A stretch of DNA of 64,000 nucleotides from Cryptomeria japonica (lineage: Eukaryota > Streptophyta > Pinopsida > Cupressales > Cupressaceae). The position numbers and the translations under genes were made by a program. Location: assembly GCF_030272615.1 (NCBI RefSeq), contig NC_081414.1, forward strand, positions 664,793,938 through 664,857,937. The letters are read 5' to 3'. A model generated the notes under the pieces. The model was not told the origin of the DNA and did not search any database. It saw only the letters and a list, made by a program, of their open reading frames with translations. This document shows positions 1 to 11,814 of the stretch, in pieces; positions within the stretch are counted from its first letter, which is position 1, and each line of letters begins with the position of its first letter.

Positions 1-925
1 ATTATAATGGAAAGCACCAAAATTTTCTTTCCACAAAATATAAATTATAGTTATTTGAATCTCTATTGTAATGTAGATAATAGCTTCAAGATCCACTTGA
101 GTTATTTAATATAATTTTCTGAAGGTTGGGAGTGTTGATATGTGCATCCACACAATAAAATCTTCTTGATTGCTCAATTTTCACATCATAGATAGAAAAA
201 AATGTAAGAAGCATTAAGACAAATCTATTTATTGGTTTTGAGGGATCTAACTTGGTTCCACCAATTGAAGATCCATTTTGAAAATTCAAGGGATGAATTT
301 TCCCCATTTTTTAGGTTCACAATCACTTCTTTAAGAATTGCTTGTCTTGTTGACATGTAGCTCAATGTCCTCGAGGGAAAATTTGTACGTATCATTAAAT
401 GAGATCCAAGATATGAGGCCACAAGGTACTATCGACACATCATTTGATTTTGTTTAAGAATCATAATAACTTAAAATAACATTATCTCATAGAACATGAA
501 CAAGTTCTCGTTGCTTTTGGTTTTAAGAACATGGAAGAAAAGACTTCTTTTTATAGATTCTTTTATGGGGCAATTTGAATAGGCAAATAAAGGCTCCATG
601 AGATGACCTATCCTATAAACTATCTCCGCTCCTCATTACCAATTATAAATAAGCTATGCATAAAAAATTGGTCAAAGAAATAATCTTGATATGAAAGCTA
701 CAAAAAACTTGAAATTCATAATATAGACTCAAAATATCAATTGTTGTGAAAAGCTAACATCCATATTTTTTTTGAACTTATTCAAATGGTTAAATAATAG
801 AATATGAGTGATAAAAATTTGAGATGGGAATGGAAGCCCTATAATATCTTTTCATTGATTGAGATTTCCATCATTTCTACAAGAGGTGCCCGTTGCATCC
901 TGCATAAAATATTTTAAAAAATGTT

Positions 926-1047
926 AAAACCATATAACGACGAGTCTAATATAAACAAAAGTTCTAATTGATATTTTTCGTCTAACAAAACCATATAACG
1001 ACGAGTCTAATATAAACAAAAGTTCTAATTGATATTTTTCGTCTAAC
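926..1047. repeat. Perfect 61-bp tandem duplication
   Basis: Two head-to-tail copies, 926-986 and 987-1047, starting AAAACCATATAACGACGAG. I find no mismatch between them, so the duplication is recent compared with the decayed elements elsewhere in the window. Confidence 0.9.
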
Positions 1048-3101
1048 ATTTTTCAATATGTATCTTCTATTATTTTGTGGGACAGAGAATTACCTCAATC
1101 GGGCTAAGAGAAGTCCCTTACAATGAAACCAAAAAAAGATAACAAGGTACATATATTCAGTTCATTTTTACTCAAATTTTATAAATTTGTATAGAAGATC
1201 TCCCTAATCTTTCTTTGAGGCAATTCATGTGTTAATTATGAGTTCATCAAAGATTTAGTGATTTCAAGCATTGTTTTCGTCACCCAATACTTCATCAGTT
1301 GTCCTAGAAGTATAAGTGAAATAGAAACCCTATTATAACTCTTCATTGAAGTAGATAATATTATACCATATTGAAGGTGTTGAGAGTGGACTAGTGGGAA
1401 AAATAATAATATACAAATACCAAGTTCACAAAAAATCTGATATATAGACTCCTTTTCCACCTAAAAGACCTTTCAAGGAGTTGTTTGTGATAAATTTATT
1501 CTATAATTATTTCTAAGCATGCCTAATAACATTGATTCACAGTTGAATATGGCATCATGGTGAAGTTTTAATTATTATCTACCTTTGCTAGTTAATTGTG
1601 TAAGCAATGCTCATGTAGCCTTCAATGCTAAATTTCTTAGGCTTTGCTAAAACACTTGTACAAGGGCTCTTCAAATTAGGGAATGTAAAAATCAATGTTT
1701 ATACGTACTCTCATTTGATATGTCAAACATCCGATATTTTAGGATAACAACAAAAATAGTCAATTCAATATTTTTCTTTTTCTTAAAGAAATAAATTTGA
1801 ATTCAAAATGATTAAAAACCAATTGCTCCATCCATTAATAGCTCATATTTATGTTTGTGCCCACACAGAATGACATGTCATCACATGAAATTCGATAGGA
1901 TACTCAAAATAGTTAGTGTTCTCCTTGCAACTAGTGTCATAAAAGAGAATGTGATTATCAAGTTTAGGAGAATGACAAGCCAATGGACAATTACTAAAAA
2001 ACAATAGCGTAACTATTCATTGTTAGAGAGAATAGTGAATAAATTCATCAAAGGGATTGTTATGGCATCATATCTCCATGACAAACAAAATGTGTCTTCA
2101 AAAAAAGGTTTTGTTTTGACCAATGAGATGAAACGATGATATCATGCTCACTGGGACAAGTGGAAAACATTGACAAAATCCAAGCACAAGTGGGCTAACA
2201 TATATTTTTCTAGGGCTTTTTAAAGAATACATAAGAAACACATCCAATTAAAAAAAATTATTTGACTAAAGCCATAGTTTAAAGATAGAAAAAACAAATT
2301 CATACCTAGAAAAATTTAAACAATTTTCTAGTGTTGGAAAAGATGATAAGTGCATAGTCCAATAAATATATGTCCCTTCATATCAGCTAATGTCAATGAG
2401 GGAAAACGGGGTTAATTTGCAGGAAAATATTACATAACCCTAACAAATCATAATATCAACTTCGAGACCTCAAAAACCTAACAACAGGTGCCTTTGTTGT
2501 ATCCTTGCATTCTAATTTGGGCTTTTTAGAGCACCATGTTTGTTGACAACTAAAGATGAAGCAACTAAGCCTCCTTCACTGATAGTATAGAGATCTATGC
2601 TACTAAAAATGAGAAACGAAAAAAAATAAAAAAAATAAAAATGGAAATGTTACTTGAAAACAAAATATTTATAGATTGTATATAAAAAATAGATTTTATA
2701 CACATATTTGTTTAAATTAAAATTTATTATAAAATTTATTTCACCTAAATAAATATGTTGTAGAAGTTATAATATATGAAATACAAAACAACATTTTTTT
2801 AATTAATTAAAAAATAAAGATTATCAAATATAATTATCTATATTGTTTTTAATTATAATTTATAATGAATAATAAAAATTAAACTATAATTATAATTAAT
2901 AATTAAAAAATATTTTTTTTTTACAAAAGATAATTAAAATTAAATAATAAAAGATTTTAAAAATATAGTAAATTCTTATAGAACAATAAAAATTGCATGA
3001 CCAAAGTTAAGAGAAACAACTAGGTTTTAAAAGATTTGGCAAAAATTCACTTGATTTGAAATTTCAAATAACTAAGGTTTTAGGGCCACATCATCAAATA
3101 T

Positions 3102-3214
3102 GATGCCACATCAACATAGGTTTTGCCAAGGTTTCCAAAACAGCCAAAGAAAAAATGAAACCAATAGGTGTGCAAAAAGGCCCCAATACTTGTGCAGCTG
3201 ATGTGGCATCACAT
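3102..3214. repeat. Short inverted repeat upstream of the BTB gene
   Basis: GATGCCACATCAA near 3102-3114 is matched in inverted orientation by GATGTGGCATCACAT near 3200-3214, about 85 bp apart. It could be a small MITE remnant or a chance palindrome in the gene's upstream region. No target duplication was identified. Confidence 0.35.
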
Positions 3215-3429
3215 GATTGGTTACTTTTCACAATAAATGGTATATTTCATTCAATTATTGGTACTTATCATACAACTATTGGTGCAATGTTATACAAAAA
3301 TTGGACATTAAATCAATAAATATGATAGTATTAAATCAACAATTTTTATCACAAGAATTGAAACGTGCGCTCAACTAATGAATCCTTTCCCCTAAATAGT
3401 CTGCACTCATCAATCTGAAGCAGCAAAGA

Positions 3430-3550
3430 TTCTAAAATACAGGGAGGAGAAGAGAGGAGAAGAAGAGACAGTAAAGAAACCAAAGGAGAGGGAGGAGAAG
3501 AAGAGGCAACAAATAAACCAAAAGACAAAGAGGAGAGGAAAAGTTAGATA
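3430..3550 (+). promoter_or_regulatory. GA-rich leader region of the BTB gene
   Basis: About 120 bp made almost only of A and G, with repeated GGAGAAGA-type words, ending about 130 bp before the BTB start codon. Position and composition fit a purine-rich 5' untranslated or core promoter region of a plant gene (GAGA-type). This is inference from context; no transcript start can be seen. Confidence 0.4.
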
Positions 3551-3678
3551 ACCGTTGGACTTCACATTCAATAAAAACTGCATGAACCATTAGCCACCCA
3601 CGAACAGCTACAAATCAGCAAACTGGACGGGTAGCAGGAATCCAAAAACCCAAACGGCTGTTACGTCAAAAGTTAGCA

Positions 3679-5034
3679 ATGGATTCTCCATTTTTCCAAT
3701 TTGGCGATCAGAACAATAGTGATGTGAAACTGTACATATATTACTCTGATGGACATCCATACGGTGGTAATCCCATTTACCTGCATTCTCAAGTTCTGAA
3801 GAAATCAGGTTATCTTGAAGCTAGGCTTAAAGAAAACGGGATCAGTTTAGACATTACTCCAGATGGCTCTGCTCATGCTGAGGATTACATCGACTGTATT
3901 CGTCTCATGTATTCATCTTACTGCCAAAGACCCCTTTCTTTTTCCAATGTAGATGACGCCTTACGGATTTTACCAGTTGCTTCCGAATTGCTGTTTGAAG
4001 AGGGAATTCAAGCTTGCATGGAATATTTGGAAGCAGTTTGTTGGACTCCCCAACAAAAGCTAAGGATCCGAAATCTTCTATCATCTTTGCAGCTAAATAT
4101 TTCAACTGATTTAGCTGAAAGGCTTAAAATATCTAAAGCCTTTTTTCATGAAGAACTAGAAGTCTTAAAAAGCCTCTTGCTTTTTGACATTCTTAATGAC
4201 CGCTTTGTTATGCACGGCGTGCCTGTGCAACACGTGCAAGATACATTGAAGCAACAGATAGTTGCATACTTTGAGGAAGATATACATCCCGCTATTCAAA
4301 AAATATGCAGAGATGCTCTTTTAGACGTATTTACAATGAGAATTGGTGGTTTTAAGTTTGAATCTGTATCTACCGAGCTAAGGGATTCTGCTTGTGAATC
4401 TCTCTTGTGGTTTTTGGACTTGATTAAGCTCTGTAAAAGAGATGTATTTGAAGCTGCATTCACAATTTTTGTTGAAGATGAAGAAATTGCTGACATATTA
4501 GCAAAACCCCATATAAGCTGGACACCTAATGCTGCTATATTTGGAGTAAGGAGTAGGGCAAATCAGTCGGTCAAATTCGGACAAATAAATAATGATCATA
4601 TCTTTTCTGATTCAGATAGGTCATATTCGAGCCGTGTGCTGGAAATTTTAGTCCACAGGTTTCTGGGCGCTGTGGCAAATGGAGATATAGTTATTCCCAA
4701 ACCTGCACGTGTTTCATTTCTGATGAAGTGGGTGCCAATCATGGCATACCTTATCTGCACGTTTTTCCGTGTACACAATCTTATTTCTGAAAGTGATTCG
4801 CCTGAGTCTTCCCTTAGTCCTACTCGAGGTTTGAAATTCTCCGAGATGTTTAAAGGAGGAGTGACTAAAATATTAGCAAGCCTTCCTCCCAGTGATCAGA
4901 AGCAGATTTTTAACTCTTTTGCCGATACTGCTAAAAACTTTCAAAATTGGGAGGGAGGAATCTTCGATTGGTGGACTAAGGTGATATGGATGGCAGTCAT
5001 GGCTGCGAATGGCAGCCACCTTCAGATGGAGTGA
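3679..5034 (+). CDS. BTB/POZ domain-containing protein, plant At1g63850 / At3g05675-like
   Basis: Intron-less 451-residue frame. Residues about 13-120 fit a BTB/POZ fold, with DVKLYIYYSDG at the start, the conserved YLHSQVLKKSGYLEARL helix and a CIRLMYSSYC segment. The stretch CMEYLEAVCWTPQQKLRI matches the plant subfamily hallmark (CxxYLEAVPW) that follows the BTB domain. The C-terminus keeps a WW pair (FDWWTKVIW), like the family's terminal WWRR motif. BTB proteins of this type are expected to act as substrate adaptors for CUL3 ubiquitin ligases or as homo-oligomerising regulators; no catalytic residues are expected. The ATG is the first in frame and follows a purine-rich leader. There is no frameshift or premature stop, so it is probably a real gene. 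At 451 residues it is on the short side for the subfamily. It is the only intact cellular gene in the window. Confidence 0.85.
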   Translation: MDSPFFQFGDQNNSDVKLYIYYSDGHPYGGNPIYLHSQVLKKSGYLEARLKENGISLDITPDGSAHAEDYIDCIRLMYSSYCQRPLSFSNVDDALRILPVASELLFEEGIQACMEYLEAVCWTPQQKLRIRNLLSSLQLNISTDLAERLKISKAFFHEELEVLKSLLLFDILNDRFVMHGVPVQHVQDTLKQQIVAYFEEDIHPAIQKICRDALLDVFTMRIGGFKFESVSTELRDSACESLLWFLDLIKLCKRDVFEAAFTIFVEDEEIADILAKPHISWTPNAAIFGVRSRANQSVKFGQINNDHIFSDSDRSYSSRVLEILVHRFLGAVANGDIVIPKPARVSFLMKWVPIMAYLICTFFRVHNLISESDSPESSLSPTRGLKFSEMFKGGVTKILASLPPSDQKQIFNSFADTAKNFQNWEGGIFDWWTKVIWMAVMAANGSHLQME

Positions 5035-5093
5035 CGAGTTTTACTGGTATTTGATTAATACAAGGATTGTCATAGAAAGAGTTATTGAAAAAA

Positions 5094-5265
5094 TTCAGAC
5101 AAATGAATAGTGAGTTGATGGTTTCAGTATGGTCATTGTACGCTTTCCTGTTTGTCTATGGAATTTTTACAATTGAAATTTCAGACAAATGAATAGTGAG
5201 TAGATGGTTTCAGTATGGTCATTGTACGCTTTCCTGTTTGTCTATGGAATTTTTACAATTGAAAT
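5094..5265. repeat. 86-bp tandem duplication in the BTB gene's 3' flank
   Basis: Copies 5094-5179 and 5180-5265 differ at about one base (GAGTTGATGG versus GAGTAGATGG). It begins about 60 bp after the BTB stop codon and so probably lies in the 3' untranslated region. The short open frame starting in copy 2 is a by-product of the duplication. Confidence 0.85.
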
Positions 5266-5560
5266 TTCCTGGTTAATCTTGTTGTCATGTGTTAATCTGA
5301 TTAGTTATAGTTATTCAAAAACCATTTTACATGGTAATATTAATCATACTAGTTCAACTACCGAATCCCATGTTTTTGCATTTAAAGCTGGTCTAGATAT
5401 TCTTAGAGAGCTCTACAATATGTTAACTTTTAATTTAAATATGTGGAAGGTTTGATGATTAACTTTGACATGAAACTACGTCGTTTTACATTTGTGGGGA
5501 GGGGATAAATATGAATATTATAGATAGAGTATAATAAGAAGCATTTAAATGCATACAATT

Positions 5561-5640
5561 TGAGTTGGTTTAGTGTTGGAGAATTTGTACTCTTGAAAGA
5601 GAGGTCACAAGTTCAAATCCCACAAAGGGTATAGCATGAA
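5561..5640 (+). repeat. tRNA-derived SINE head or tRNA pseudogene (Lys-like)
   Basis: A tRNA-like order is visible: a degenerate A box (TGGTTTAGTGTTGG), an anticodon-arm-like ACTCTTGAAAGAGAGGTC, and a B box (AGTTCAAATCC). Many plant SINE heads look like this, and the CTCTT arm recalls tRNA-Lys. It does not fold as a full tRNA (the acceptor stem is not matched), so it is not called a tRNA gene. No target duplication or tail was identified. Confidence 0.45.
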
Positions 5641-5693
5641 AATTATAATGGTGTAAAATAATGAAGAAATGAAAGCTCAGGAAGAGAAGAAGA

Positions 5694-5818
5694 AAATATG
5701 ATGAAAATATATATCTATATATATTTGAACTTTAACTATGCATAATTGATATAACATTATGTTTTTGTCATTTTATCATTATGAATGAATTCTATTTATA
5801 GTATGATGAAAATATATA

Positions 5819-5855
<37 letters not shown>
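5694..5855. repeat. TA-rich microsatellite with duplicated lead-in
   Basis: The phrase TATGATGAAAATATATATC occurs twice, about 110 bp apart, each time leading into a TA run. The second run is about 35 bp of pure TA. This is simple-sequence DNA. Confidence 0.8.
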
Positions 5856-5856
<1 letters not shown>

Positions 5857-8800
5857 ACGAAATATCTTGTTATATAAATTGTACATAAGAGTGTTTGTGT
5901 TCATTGAGATTAAATTATTATAATGATTATTTATTTTGAGATACCTATTTTGGTTTTTTCATTATTAATTGTTTTTAAGAATACAATTATTTCTCTTCCA
6001 ATAAGAATTTTTGGATATTCTCAAGAAATATTTGATAAAATATATTTAAACATATATTTTTAAAGTTAAATGAAGCTTTAACACTATAAGTTACATAGGG
6101 TGAAAGTAGTGAAAATTTTATGAGAAGGTCAAGAGTCACCTACTCATTAGAAGAGGAAGAGTCTTCTTGTATTATTTATTTGATTTTTTGAAGGGAGGGA
6201 GGGGGATCTTCTAGTTGTTCAGAAATTTTGGTTTTCATTTCAAGGGATGAAATATTGAATTATTGATTTGGAGATAAAATTGGAAGTGGATGATATATAA
6301 GATTGAGAAGAGGAACTAAAAGAATTTTCAAAGATTCATGCTACCTCTTGGAAGCTATGTGATGTAGGATTTTCCATCTTTTAGAAATTGATGAATAAAT
6401 TTTGTTTGAAAATTGATTTAGATTAATATAATGTACTTCCTTTTTTGACGATCTTGTATGTTCTTATGTATTTTCCATGGAATGGGATTTGTGCTTGTGT
6501 AATCTTCCAAAATTTGATGAGAGGTGTGCACATGTGGATTTGAAAGAGGAGTGAGATCTCATTTGGATAATTTTATTCATTCATTTCCTCACAAAATAAA
6601 TCTTGGAATATAAGTGCGTGCCACATGTATAAAACATATATTTATGAGGTGATAGTATTTTGGTGTGACTAGGAAGAATGGAAAAATGAAGGTGCTATGA
6701 TTGCATGATGTTGTGATGACAATCATGAGATTGATGATTTTTTGTCAAGATTATCATAATTGGTGGAGATAAAAAAATGTTTGTATCCTTATTGAAGTGT
6801 ATCTCCTAGGATTCTCCTCGTTTTTATGATTTTTTAAATATTCATAAGCATTTTAAATACTTTTTCAGGATTATGTTTTTTGTATGTGTTCTTGTATATT
6901 TATTTGTACATATTTTGTGAAGCCTAGTTTTCATGAGATTCTTCTAACTCTAGGGTGGGTTCGAAGGAAAACACTAAGGTTGGGAGGAGAGAATATCTTC
7001 TATTGGCTAGATGCATGCAATGATAATCATTGCAAGAAAAATAAGAGAACAATCATTTAAGAGATTAAACTAGTTTTGGAAACCTAATTCGTTAAAATAA
7101 TTTAAGATTAGAAAATTGGATTACATCTTAAAAGATGTATATCAACATGAAAATAACTTAATTTTAAATCTCATAAATTTTTTAATGAAGTGCAAGTACC
7201 ACTTAAAAAAATGATCTTAACCATATTATATAACTCTTTTTAATTAATAATGATTTTCGTAAACCTATTATGTGCACAAAAATGAATAAAATGATAAATT
7301 AGAGAGAAACTATTTTTACTCATATTTTAATGAACGGATTGTTAAATGTATACCTAAGGAACCATCAAAATGTAGCATCTAAAAAACTTACTAAATAAAT
7401 TATATGCCAATTTTATTAAAAATCTATTAATGCACAAATTGTGTGTCATTTTCTATCACGTATGAAATGGAATATTGATAAGACTATATATATATAAGTA
7501 ATTGACAATTTAAATATTCAAACTCAATAACCTTTCCCAATGTTATGTCCCTATTGCTTCCCTTCAACAAAAAAGAGAATAAATTTGAATGAACAAATAA
7601 GTGTGAGAGGGTCTTCCATATTTCTAAGGAAAATCTTACTAGTGCATTAAGTTTACTTTTTCTAATTTTAAGGAAGATTTTATAATACATGTTGATATAT
7701 TTATTGAGGATTTTGGTATAGTGTTTATGTAGGAAAGTCAAGTGATTGTTTATGAGTTTGAAATATTAAGATCCGTGAGTTATCTTATGGATGGTTTACA
7801 ACTAGCAATGGTCATATATGCTTTGACTAAGTGGATTCATTTCTTTGTGGGATATGTTTTGAGCTTCATATAGATTATTGTAGTTTGCAGTATAATCTAT
7901 ATATTTTTTAAATCAATGTTTCAAATCACATTTTATGATTTATCATTAGGATAACGAGCTAGAAAAATAAATAATTGAAATTGTAGCTCATAACCTTCTA
8001 AATTTTGATCTAAAATATCATTTATTTGCTTTCTAGCTTCTTATATAGATGATGAATGATAGAGTATGATTCAAAATGTTGATGTAAAAAATATATATAT
8101 GGTGATATCCAAAGTTCATATCACACTCTACATAGACTGTAGAAACCTAATGTCTACAATAGATGGAGTTTCTATGCAAATATGATTTTGACATATAATA
8201 CAACAAAGGTGGTGAAAATGTTTTTGCAATTTTCTAAATAAGATATATCATAAGATTTTGGCTATCATCATGAAAATAAATGTAAGAAGATTTATTTATT
8301 TATTTTATCATTTTTCAAATAATGAGAAGTATAGGTAGGTTTAAAAAAAATCTACCCTCTAAAGAGATCTTTAAGGAAAATTTTGTAGGATATTATTTGG
8401 ATACACATGTTTTGTTCCATCACCAAAGAGGATTTTTGAACCCCATTTGGAGATATTTGAAACTTTATTTTATTATATAGGTCAATAGGGTATTGTATGT
8501 AGCTCATCATGGGGTGTATAAAATACACTTAGACCTACATTAGTTTTATCATTGGATAGGAATACATGCAACATGATATTGTTGATTTCGTTGCTTGTTA
8601 TCTTGAGTGCCAAAGAGTCAAGCTGAAACAGTAGCATATAGTGAAACTCCTTTATCCTAATGATATTCCAAAATGGAAATAGTATTTTAACTTTATGGAC
8701 TTTATAGTTGGAATTTCCCTATTGTCTTAATGCCATGGCACTCTCACTCCACCATGCATGCAAATGGAGCTCACTATAAAAAGAAAGGCATGCATTAAAA

Positions 8801-9307
8801 CAAATGCAAGTGAAAATAAAAGGTCGATGACGCATGTGAAAAAATCCTGAAATGTCCACAAATCCATCGACAACCTACTGCTCACAATCAAATTGCCCTC
8901 AAGCTGCTTCACGTTGCAAACAACACTGCCAAAAAGCATGGATCGAGCACGCAAGAAAGGATTTGCCCCATATAAAAGAGGTGAGCTGTCCATGCTAAGA
9001 AAGAATTCACATCGTTACAATGAATGAATCAATCCTCCAATCCATATATTGGATGTTGCTCAAATAAGGAGTGTGAAGTCGACCATGCAAGAATACGATA
9101 GCTCACGATGCTGAATCTCAACAAAACAAATCACTAAAAATATGTGGCGACTAGTGGAAAAGCTCGCTACCAATAAAAATGTCACTCACGTAAGGAATGA
9201 AATTGCTAGAAAAAGTGGACCTGCAGATCGCTGCTCCAAGATGACTCAAGATAGAGACGCCAAACTCTATTTGGCATGTTAAATCATTTGGAGTTTATGT
9301 TGTTAGT
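5856..9307. other. AT-rich intergenic DNA, no gene recognised
   Basis: Only short frames occur. The longest, 88 codons on the minus strand at 8727-8993, has no motif I recognise. No repeat array, RNA gene or transposon protein was seen. It ends at the left LTR of Copia element A. Confidence 0.5.
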
Positions 9308-10707
9308 TGTTAGATTGGTTAGCTTGAATCGGTGTTTCCATATGCATATTTAGAAATAATTTGATTTTTCTAGGGATTTCTAGAAAGTTCTTAATTACCC
9401 CATGTCCCTATGCGATTGTTTATGAGCATTTTCTGCTTAAATTTAAGCAGCTGGAGTGTTCCCATGTAAAATTCTAATTAAGGTAAAATGATAAATTGAA
9501 ATCTTTCCTTATTTTAGTGGAGCAACAGCTGCTTAAAAATTGAAAATAAGGGCATGTTCTCGTGCGGCTGCTTAGCTTATTTTGGCTAGCAGCCGCTGCT
9601 AATATTTTTAGGGATTATTTGTGAAACAGCTGACCCCATGAATATTTATCTTCGCTGCTTATTTTTAAGCAAAACATCTTAAATTTGTATTAATAGCATT
9701 AATATTAATTTGTGCACTTAAAATTTGAAAAAAAAAAAGAAATAAAATCTTTAAAAAAAAAGAAATAAAATTGTGGAGCCATGTGGCATTTTTGTTAATA
9801 AGCAGCCACTACTTATTTCCAGCTCCCCCTTTTGTTCCATAGCTTATTTCTAATTCTTAAACAATAGCTGCTCCACCAAAATAGGAAAGATTCCAAATTA
9901 TCCCTTTTTTGACAATTTTTAAGTTGCATGGGAACACTTAACTACTTAAATTTAAGCAGAAAATAGAGTTAAGCAGCCACATGGGAACATGATGTAAGCT
10001 TTGAGAAAAAATGCGGGGCTAGAAATAAGCAGTGGCTGCTTATTGAAAAAAAAAACACATGGCTTCACCATATTTTTTTGCTCTCCTATTTACTTGCCTA
10101 GAATTTTGCTTATGAATTTTATTTGTAAAAACTATTATCAATAATTTTATTTACAAAATGATTTAAGAAGATTGCATAAAAATAAGCAACCATTTGACTA
10201 TCCATGGGGTCACCTGCTCCACAAATTACTACTTAAAAAGTTGAGCAACTGCTGTTAGCCAAAATAAGCTAAGCAACATCATGGGGACATTTTGAAAATA
10301 GATTTGAAGTGATAGAAAACATATTCTTAGTGATAGAAAATGTGTAGTGAGAGTGTAGGATACAATAGTGGAGGAATTGCAGCAGTAAAGTTGAGGGAAG
10401 AATTTTCAGAGACAAACTATTGCCGGAGCTCTACCAGTAGAGGCAAGCAGTATATGTGTCTCTTGACTTGCTTAAGATTAATGTAAATTCTCTCATGCTG
10501 AACTAGTTTTCCCTTTGGGATTTTTCCAGGGACAATTTGTCCAAAAAATATTGTGTTTATTGTTTTGCAGATTTTTAGTTCTTGTGTTTTATTTGTGAAA
10601 TTGCAGTTGTGTTATTTTTGATATTAGCTGTGAATTAATATTTCAACAATCAATTAATCTATATAGATATGAGATACATAATTAGTAATTGCAATAGATT
10701 TTTCACA
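9308..10707 (+). repeat. 5' LTR of Copia A, enlarged by an insertion
   Basis: Begins TGTTAGATTGG and ends TTTTTCACA. Bases 9308-9402 and 10289-10707 align with the 616-bp 3' LTR. The 886 bp between are foreign (foldback element). About 100 bp of LTR sequence, including the TATA box seen in the 3' LTR, is missing at the insertion site. Confidence 0.88.
9403..10288. mobile_element. Foldback / MITE-like element inside the LTR
   Basis: Absent from the sister LTR. The ends are complementary (CCCCATGTCC at the left, CATGGGGACAT at the right). The interior is full of paired inverted segments: 9403-9545 with 9856-9995, 9551-9720 with 10125-10288, and 9772-9832 with 10013-10072. The words TAAGCAGC and GCTGCTTA recur throughout. 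It has no coding capacity. It is a non-autonomous DNA element, or two merged copies of one, of a family I cannot name. Confidence 0.7.
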
Positions 10708-10719
10708 TGGTATCAGAGC
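10708..10719 (+). other. Primer binding site of Copia A
   Basis: TGGTATCAGAGC directly abuts the 5' LTR end. This is the standard plant Copia site complementary to initiator-Met tRNA, used to prime minus-strand DNA synthesis. Confidence 0.92.
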
Positions 10720-10830
10720 TAATATGAGGGCAGAAAAAGATCAATGCAGGCACATGAAAATAAAAAATTGAGGATTTATAAAACCCAATTCAACCTCTTC
10801 TAAATTATTTTGGGTTTTATTCTTTTTGAG

Positions 10831-11814
10831 ATGACCTTAACATGTTTAAGAGATCGGGATAGATTGGATGGAGCCTCAAATTTTGGTGTCTGGAAAGCTA
10901 GAATTTCTTTATTGCTGGAAGAGAATGGTATAAAGGAATATGTGACCATTGTTATACCTGTACCTTCAGATGCAATATATCTCTCAGCATACAAGAAGGA
11001 CGATACCAAGGTGAGAAGGCTAATTCTTGATGGTGTCAAGGATCATATAGTTTTTCATATCGTAGAGCTAGATACAATGAAGAAGATGTGGGACGCCATT
11101 CTTAATCTGTACCAGAATGTTACCAGTAATCGAAAGCTGATTCTCAAGGAGAAGTTGAGGAATACCCAGATGAATAGGGGAGAAGACGATACAAGTTACC
11201 TCACCAGACTTAGACTTGTCAAGGATGAGTTAGCAGTTGTTGGAGATAAACCAAATGATGATGAGCTAGTACGCATATCTTTAAATGGGTTTACTAAGCA
11301 GTGGGATGTTTTTGTTCAAGTTATTAATGAACAAGACACCTTACCAAGTTGGAATCGAGTTTGGAGTGATTTCACTTAGGAGGAGCTTAGACTAAGTCTT
11401 GTCAGTGAAACCAACAGTAAAAGTCAGAAAAGTGAGGTGGAACAGGAAAACGTGGCCCTAGCAGGAAAAGGGAAAGCAAAGAAGGGGTCTAACACATGAT
11501 TAAATCCAAAAGATGAGAAGAAGAAAAAAGATCTATCTAAGATCAAATGCTATGGTTGTCACGAGTTTGGCCACTATGTCAGCGATTGCCCACAAAGGAA
11601 GAAAAATGAAAAGAAAAGCAAGAAGCAGACAACAACTTCAACAAGTGTAGATGAGCTTTCTAGTAGAATGGAGGATGAGTTTTCTCTCATAGCTGGTCTA
11701 ACTAGCTCAACCTCATAAGATGTTTGGTATATAGATAGTGGGGCTTCATTTCATATGACAGGAGTTAGAGAGTAGCTCTCCAGTTATAAGGAGGAGGACA
11801 TAAGAATTAAGATT
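10831..11814 (+). pseudogene. Copia A gag and start of protease
   Basis: The start is the ATG at 10831; the frame is open upstream to a TTG but that lies in the leader. The first 180 residues are a gag (UBN2-type) domain with WKARISLLLEENGI and MKKMWDAILNLYQ. A CCHC knuckle (CYGCHEFGHYVSDC) is at 11548-11589 and the aspartic protease site WYIDSGAS near 11722-11745, all in one frame. In-frame stops are at 11377 (TAG), 11497 (TGA), 11716 (TAA) and 11773 (TAG). The frame is then cut by element B. Non-functional. Confidence 0.88.
11810..11814. repeat. Left target-site duplication of element B
   Basis: AGATT immediately before the left LTR of B, repeated exactly at 19364-19368 after the right LTR. 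Five bases is the usual Copia target duplication. Confidence 0.92.

Larger units (their letters stand above)
1..3430. other. AT-rich intergenic DNA, no gene recognised
   Basis: Only short open frames (at most 74 codons) with no recognisable motif occur here. The stretch 2600-3000 is very A/T-rich with A runs. A perfect 61-bp tandem duplication lies at 926-1047. No transposon protein, tRNA or repeat array was seen. The last few hundred bases are the presumed promoter side of the BTB gene, but I could not pick a convincing TATA box. Confidence 0.6.

Noticed and set aside
5204-5455. 83-codon hydrophobic frame after the BTB gene
   Set aside because: Starts inside the second copy of the 86-bp duplication; the first copy's version stops at once; no family recognised.
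8727-8993. 88-codon minus-strand frame
   Set aside because: No recognisable motif, no neighbour or splice support; length is expected by chance.
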